From contig SFMU01000062.1 in assembly GCA_004552965.1 (NCBI GenBank), positions 1-10,077 of the forward strand: DNA of 10,077 nucleotides. The letters are read 5' to 3'. Source of the DNA: Bacteroidales bacterium. GTDB lineage: Bacteria; Bacteroidota; Bacteroidia; Bacteroidales; UBA932. Below, one piece after another: positions 7,016-10,077 of this stretch. Under the pieces are notes generated by a model that searched no databases, was not told the origin of the DNA, and saw only the letters and a list, made by a program, of their open reading frames with translations. The position numbers were made by a program, and so were the translations under genes. Within the stretch, counting starts at the first letter, position 1. The number at the start of each line of letters is the position of its first letter.

Positions 7016-7273
7016 ATGAACGCAAACAACATCGTAAAGAGTTTGATTCCACAGAGTGTGATCCAGAATATTCCATCAGAGAAACAGGCACACGTGGCAG
7101 CCAAGATTGTGAAGCTTTTCAAGGAGTCCGCCCCGGAACTGTATGCAAGACTGGAAGCATGCGAGTCCCTGACGGATGAACTGTCCGCCGAATGCGCAAC
7201 CGTGATCGGGGATGCTGTCAGAAAGGCCCGCGAACATCACCTTGAAATGGTAAGGCTGCACGGAGAAAAGTAA
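7016..7273 (+). CDS. Small helical protein, unknown function
   Basis: An 85-residue protein that I do not recognise. There is no signal peptide and no membrane segment. Most of it should be helical, with an amphipathic region from about 22 to 48 (SEKQAHVAAKIVKLFKESAP onward) and a second from 52 to 84, plus Cys at 49 and 60. Several in-frame starts exist: a TTG at 6977, and ATG at 6995, 7010 and 7016. The TTG lies only two bases past the terminator T-run and is unlikely. I prefer 7016 because it shares the GAATATG start context with three other genes here, but 6995 (92 residues) is quite possible. No good promoter is seen between the terminator and this gene, so its transcription is unexplained. 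It ends 27 bases before the EamA transporter and is probably in one unit with it. The transporter link is from position only. Confidence 0.65.
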   Translation: MNANNIVKSLIPQSVIQNIPSEKQAHVAAKIVKLFKESAPELYARLEACESLTDELSAECATVIGDAVRKAREHHLEMVRLHGEK

Positions 7274-7300
7274 CATCCACGGCGTGAACTCCAGGCACTT

Positions 7301-8191
7301 ATGGCAAAGCTTAGCAGGAATGCCATCATAGGCTACCCGGCAGGTATCGTTACCGGCATCACATATGGGCTGAATCCCCTCTTTGCAAAGCCCCTCATGA
7401 ACAACGGGGCTTCCACTGAAGCCATCCTCTTCTTCCGGTATGGCATTGCGGTGGTTCTGCTTGGAGCATATCTGCTACTGAAGAAAGAGAACTTCAGGAT
7501 AAATCTCAGACAGGCGGGAGTCCTGCTGGGGCTGGGCTTGCTCTATACGGCAAGCAGCGCTTTCCTCTTTGAAGCTTACAAATACATCGCTTCAGGTCTG
7601 GCCACGACACTGGTGTTCCTTTTTCCTGTCATGGTCGCAATCATCATGGTCTTCCTGAAAGTCGTCCCCTCATGGCCGGTATGGCTGTCGATTGCAGCCA
7701 CGTTCGCAGGTGTGATGATAATGACCGGAGGCACAGGCAAGGAAGCGATCGATCCGACCGGAATATGGTTTTCAATAGCTTCAGCCTTCGTCTATGCCCT
7801 CTTCATAGTCATCATCAACAGGAGCAAGGCCATATCTTCAATCCCGAATTCCCTGCTGACTTTCTATGCCCTGTCGGTGGGTACAGTATTCTTCTTAACA
7901 AGATGCGGGCTTTCCGGGGCGGAGCTTCTGACAGGTCTCGATGGAGGAATGGCATGGGCCAATCTTCTGGGACTCGCCATCCTGCCCACAATCGTCTCGA
8001 CAGCCTCCCTGGCGGTTGCAACCAGGAACATCGGAGCCACAAAGGCTTCCGTTTTAGGTGTCTTCGAACCGATCACAGCTATCCTGGTCGGCACTTTGGT
8101 CTTTGGTGAGGAACTCACGCCAAACATCATCGCCGGCATCCTCATTTCGATAGTGGCGGTGAGCTTCATGATCATGCTGACCAAACGATAG
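7301..8191 (+). CDS. EamA-family drug/metabolite transporter
   Basis: A 296-residue inner-membrane protein with ten hydrophobic segments in two homologous halves (about 8-142 and 154-293), the standard EamA layout and length. The first half shows the FFRYGIAVVLL segment (44-54) and a hydrophobic helix, YIASGLATTLVFLFPVMVAI (95-114). The second half has the family's conserved FEPITAILVGTLVFGEEL (255-272), with the Glu-Pro in a helix followed by a Phe-Gly-Glu-Glu turn. Members move small metabolites or amino acids, usually outward; the substrate here cannot be inferred. The start follows the stop of the small helical gene by 27 bases with no Shine-Dalgarno site, and no separate promoter is visible, so co-transcription is likely. 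After the stop, a four-pair GC stem followed by TTTT (8228-8244) is too weak to call a terminator with confidence. Confidence 0.93.
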   Translation: MAKLSRNAIIGYPAGIVTGITYGLNPLFAKPLMNNGASTEAILFFRYGIAVVLLGAYLLLKKENFRINLRQAGVLLGLGLLYTASSAFLFEAYKYIASGLATTLVFLFPVMVAIIMVFLKVVPSWPVWLSIAATFAGVMIMTGGTGKEAIDPTGIWFSIASAFVYALFIVIINRSKAISSIPNSLLTFYALSVGTVFFLTRCGLSGAELLTGLDGGMAWANLLGLAILPTIVSTASLAVATRNIGATKASVLGVFEPITAILVGTLVFGEELTPNIIAGILISIVAVSFMIMLTKR

Positions 8192-8234
8192 AACCGCGTC
8201 CCCGCAATCAGTGAAGGACCGGCTATCGGCGTGA

Positions 8235-8265
8235 TTCGCCTTTTCCATTATTCTGTCTATCTTTG
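8235..8265 (+). promoter_or_regulatory. Promoter of the MutT-like gene
   Basis: TATCTTTG at 8258-8265 is an exact -7 element. TTC at 8235-8237, 20 bases upstream, is a near match to the -33 TTG. The -7 element ends 57 bases before the ATG at 8323, and it overlaps the longer open frame starting at 8263, which argues for the shorter protein. Confidence 0.65.
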
Positions 8266-8311
8266 CAGCATCTTCAACAGAACCTTTGCCGGCGACGGTT
8301 GAAGCCACTGA

Positions 8312-8325
8312 CATATTCGAATATG
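8312..8325. promoter_or_regulatory. 14 bp perfect palindrome CATATTCGAATATG on the mutT start codon
   Basis: Both strands read the same over 14 bases, and the last three bases are the ATG at 8323. A protein binding here, or a hairpin in the message, would cover the ribosome landing site. The symmetry is direct; a regulatory role is inference. Confidence 0.45.
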
Positions 8326-8715
8326 ATGAAACACATCGAGGTAGCAGCCGCAGTGATAAGACGCGGAAATGAGATATTCGCGACACAACGCGGCTATGGA
8401 GAATTCAAGGACTGGTGGGAGTTTCCGGGCGGGAAACTGGAGCCCGGGGAAAGTCCGCAGCAGGCTCTTGTGCGTGAGATCCGGGAAGAGCTGGACACAA
8501 CGATCGAGGTCGGAGAACTCATCCGGACCGTCGAATGGGACTACCCTGCTTTCCACCTCACCTTGCACTGTTTCTGGTGCGAACTCACCTGTGAAGCCCT
8601 GCACCTGAACGAGCACGAAGCCGCCGCCTGGCTAACCAAGGACACCCTGTTTTCCGTCAGATGGCTCCCGGCTGACGAGGGGATCCTGAAGGAGATCAAG
8701 GCTGCATTGGAGTAA
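8323..8715 (+). CDS. mutT: MutT-like Nudix hydrolase
   Basis: A 130-residue Nudix protein, the normal size for MutT. The Nudix box is intact: Gly37, Glu43, Arg51-Glu52 and Glu55-Glu56 in GGKLEPGESPQQALVREIRE, with Asp58 where the box often has Gly, a common variation. These glutamates bind the magnesium needed to split nucleoside triphosphates into monophosphate and pyrophosphate. The N-terminal KHIEVAAAVI strand, the TQRGYGEFKDWWEFPGG stretch and the late LTKDTLFSVRWLPAD fit the 8-oxo-dGTP diphosphatase group, which removes oxidised guanine nucleotides from the pool. ATG codons at 8323 and 8326 are both possible; homologues as I recall them often begin MKHIEV, which fits 8326. The gene has its own promoter and converges on the AraC gene with only 10 bases between the stops. 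Substrate preference is from family knowledge; the symbol is applied by similarity. Confidence 0.9.
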   Translation: MMKHIEVAAAVIRRGNEIFATQRGYGEFKDWWEFPGGKLEPGESPQQALVREIREELDTTIEVGELIRTVEWDYPAFHLTLHCFWCELTCEALHLNEHEAAAWLTKDTLFSVRWLPADEGILKEIKAALE

Positions 8716-8725
8716 TCACACCATT

Positions 8726-9613
8726 TCATGCAACCCTCCATTGCGCCGGAGTCTTGCCGGTGAGCGACTTGAAGAAACGGATGAAATGCTGGGGGTATTC
8801 GAAGCCGAGAAGCGAGCTGACCTGAGTTACGGAAAGCATCTCTGACTGAAGAAGTTCCTTGGACTTGGAGAGAATCCGGTCGTTGATCAGGTCTTTGGCA
8901 GTGCGTCCCGTTTCGGTTTTTACCAAAGTGCCGAAATATCCAGTGGAGAGGCAGCACTTATCGGCGAAGTATGCGACCGTAGGCAGCCCGTCCTCTTCCG
9001 CCTGAGTGTCGAGATACTTATCCAGCAGATGAAGGAACTGCTTCACTACGCTGTGATTGATCTCTTCACGGGTGATGAACTGGCGGTCGTAGAAGCGAAG
9101 GCAATAATTGAGCAGAAGCTCAACGTTGGAAACTATCAGTTCACGGGTGTGTTTGTCGATGGCGCGGTGCAATTCCTGCTCTATCAGGGCGAGGACTCCA
9201 CGGAACACTTCCACTTCCTGGGCGGAAAGATGCAGTGCCTCGGTACTGGTGTAGCTGAAAAATTCGTAACGGCTTATATTTCTGCCCAATGCTGTGCGGT
9301 TGAGAAGGTCGGGATGGAACGCCAGAGCCGTAAACTTGGCAAAGGGAACATCTGGGTTTGGTTCCACTTTCACAACCTGTCCAGGAGCAAAGCTGGTCAC
9401 GGTCATCTCGTCGAAATCGTAGGGAGTGCGACCGTAAGAGAGCCTGCACCCCTTGTTCTCCTTGAGATAAATGGCATAAACTCCGTAGTGCATCACACAC
9501 TCCTTGATGTGCTCCGTGTTCTCAACGTGCACTACGCTTACCAGAGGATGAAGCGTTTCCATCCCCTGATATTCATTGAAGTCCTGTACGGTATTGAGAA
9601 AAATATCTTGCAT
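8726..9613 (-). CDS. AraC-family transcriptional regulator
   Basis: A 295-residue regulator of usual length. The N-terminal part (1-180) is a cupin-like effector domain of the type common in Bacteroidetes, with HPLVSVVHV at 22-30 and a strand-rich region to about 120. The C-terminal part (about 185-295) has both helix-turn-helix units of the AraC fold: TVAYFADKCCLSTGYFGTLV (212-231) and VTQVSSLLGFEYPQHFIRFF (262-281), the latter with the typical GF.Y...F.R.FK signature ending in GKTPAQWR. It binds DNA in the cytoplasm; the inducer is unknown. The ATG at 9613 is 33 bases after the cupin stop, and there is no promoter of its own in that gap, so cupin and regulator probably form one unit. The start codon lies inside a 17 bp repeat also found in the cupin gene, which suggests autoregulation but does not show it. 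Confidence 0.94.
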   Translation of the reverse strand: MQDIFLNTVQDFNEYQGMETLHPLVSVVHVENTEHIKECVMHYGVYAIYLKENKGCRLSYGRTPYDFDEMTVTSFAPGQVVKVEPNPDVPFAKFTALAFHPDLLNRTALGRNISRYEFFSYTSTEALHLSAQEVEVFRGVLALIEQELHRAIDKHTRELIVSNVELLLNYCLRFYDRQFITREEINHSVVKQFLHLLDKYLDTQAEEDGLPTVAYFADKCCLSTGYFGTLVKTETGRTAKDLINDRILSKSKELLQSEMLSVTQVSSLLGFEYPQHFIRFFKSLTGKTPAQWRVA

Positions 9614-9617
9614 ATTC
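9601..9617. repeat. 17 bp exact repeat, copy 1 (araC start)
   Basis: AAATATCTTGCATATTC on the plus strand; the reverse complement contains the araC ATG (9613-9611). An identical copy lies at 10011-10027 in the cupin gene. It contains AATAT/ATATT arms around a five-base centre. Flanking bases differ on both sides, so the match is exactly 17 bp. Confidence 0.6.
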
Positions 9618-9646
9618 TTTTCGCGCTCAGCAGACTGTCGTTTTCA

Positions 9647-10077
9647 TCAATCCGGATTGTCGGAAGCATTGACCTTAGCATAGTCTTCATCCGAAACGGG
9701 TTCCAGCCACTCGTTCGATGCATTGTCTCCCTCTATCTCAAAAGCGAGATGGGCGAACCAACTGTCATCAGCAGCCCCGTGCCAATGCTTCACACCAGCC
9801 TGGATGTGAATGACAGTTCCCGGAAGAATCTCCTGCGCGGGCTTTCCCCATTCCTGATACCAGCCTCGACCTGCCACACCGATAAGCATCTGTCCTCCTC
9901 CCCTGGTGGCCTGATGGATGTGCCAGTTGTTGCGGCAACCCGGTTCAAAGGTAACATTGACAATGGGGACCTGCTCGTCGGAAATCTTTGCAAGATAACT
10001 ATTCCCTTTGAAATATCTTGCATATTCAGTGTTCGGCTCGCCAATCGGGAAAAACATTTCCTGCTGGAAGCGGGCTC
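9647..10077 (-). CDS. Cupin protein (5' end cut by window), often linked to carboxymuconolactone decarboxylase
   Basis: A single-domain cupin. Counting from Met at 10057 it has 136 residues. Cupin motif 1 is GCRNNWHIHQATRGGGQMLI (40-59), with metal ligands His46, His48 and probably Gln56 in place of the classical Glu. Motif 2 is GTVIHIQAGVKHWHG (80-94), with His91 as the last ligand; Gln86 replaces the usual Pro. The tail SNEWLEPVSDEDY is typical of the group. Relatives are stand-alone or form the C-terminal half of carboxymuconolactone decarboxylase fusions. The frame stays open upstream of Met 10057 to the edge (residues ARFQQE), with codon use like the gene, so the true start may be outside the window; I extend the call to the edge for that reason. 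It probably binds a divalent metal in the cytoplasm. The natural substrate is unknown. The AraC gene follows in the same direction. Confidence 0.88.
   Translation of the reverse strand, partial: ARFQQEMFFPIGEPNTEYARYFKGNSYLAKISDEQVPIVNVTFEPGCRNNWHIHQATRGGGQMLIGVAGRGWYQEWGKPAQEILPGTVIHIQAGVKHWHGAADDSWFAHLAFEIEGDNASNEWLEPVSDEDYAKVNASDNPD
9989..10027. repeat. 17 bp exact repeat, copy 2, plus inverted 9 bp half (cupin gene)
   Basis: The second 17 bp copy is at 10011-10027. Its core TATCTTGCA (10014-10022) faces the inverted TGCAAGATA at 9989-9997, giving perfect 9 bp arms with a 16-base centre. The core also occurs at 9604-9612 at the araC start. All lie in coding sequence for the cupin (NSYLAK and EYARYF), so a regulatory role is only possible, not shown. 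Confidence 0.45.

Noticed and set aside
8228..8244. GGCG/CGCC hairpin with TTTT after the EamA gene
   Set aside because: Only four pairs and four T residues; it also overlaps the likely -33 region of the mutT promoter, so a terminator call is not supported.
8263..8322. 20-residue N-terminal extension of the MutT protein from a TTG codon
   Set aside because: The TTG lies in the -7 promoter element and the extension has no family similarity; MutT proteins begin near the MKHIEV sequence.

Overview
The window looks like chromosomal DNA of a Bacteroidales bacterium of roughly even GC content. Three independent clues agree. Several genes carry the Bacteroidetes sigma factor promoter (TTG, a 19-20 base spacer, then TATCTTTG). 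Most start codons lack a Shine-Dalgarno site. The encoded proteins, a DUF4954-type protein and a large repeat-bearing surface lipoprotein, are typical of that order. The genus cannot be read from this sequence.

Layout from left to right. Positions 1-184 (minus) hold the two ends of a CaxA-type calcium/sodium antiporter gene fused together, with the middle of the gene missing. A palindrome and a promoter-like element lie just upstream. Positions 296-700 (minus) encode a small exported cysteine-rich protein I do not recognise. Positions 957-4652 (minus) form a two-gene operon with a consensus promoter: first an 824-residue surface lipoprotein made of duplicated beta domains, then a major facilitator superfamily transporter 6 bases downstream. 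A 269 bp divergent intergenic region separates this operon from a 663-residue DUF4954 protein (4922-6913, plus) that has its own promoter and a clear Rho-independent terminator. A small helical protein and an EamA drug/metabolite transporter follow (7016-8191, plus). A MutT-like Nudix hydrolase with its own promoter comes next (8323-8715, plus). Convergent to it are an AraC-family regulator and, upstream of that regulator, a cupin protein cut by the right window edge (8726-10077, minus).

Functionally this is a set of short units rather than one pathway. The lipoprotein and MFS transporter probably act together on an unknown ligand at the two membranes. The cupin and AraC regulator probably form one transcription unit in which the regulator controls the enzyme. 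The MutT protein is housekeeping nucleotide-pool sanitation. I saw no RNA genes, insertion sequences, CRISPR arrays or phage genes. The most unusual signals are the collapsed antiporter gene, a 17 bp exact repeat shared by the araC start and the cupin gene, and a marked excess of the words GAATATG and GAATATTC. Several of these words sit exactly on start codons or next to promoters.
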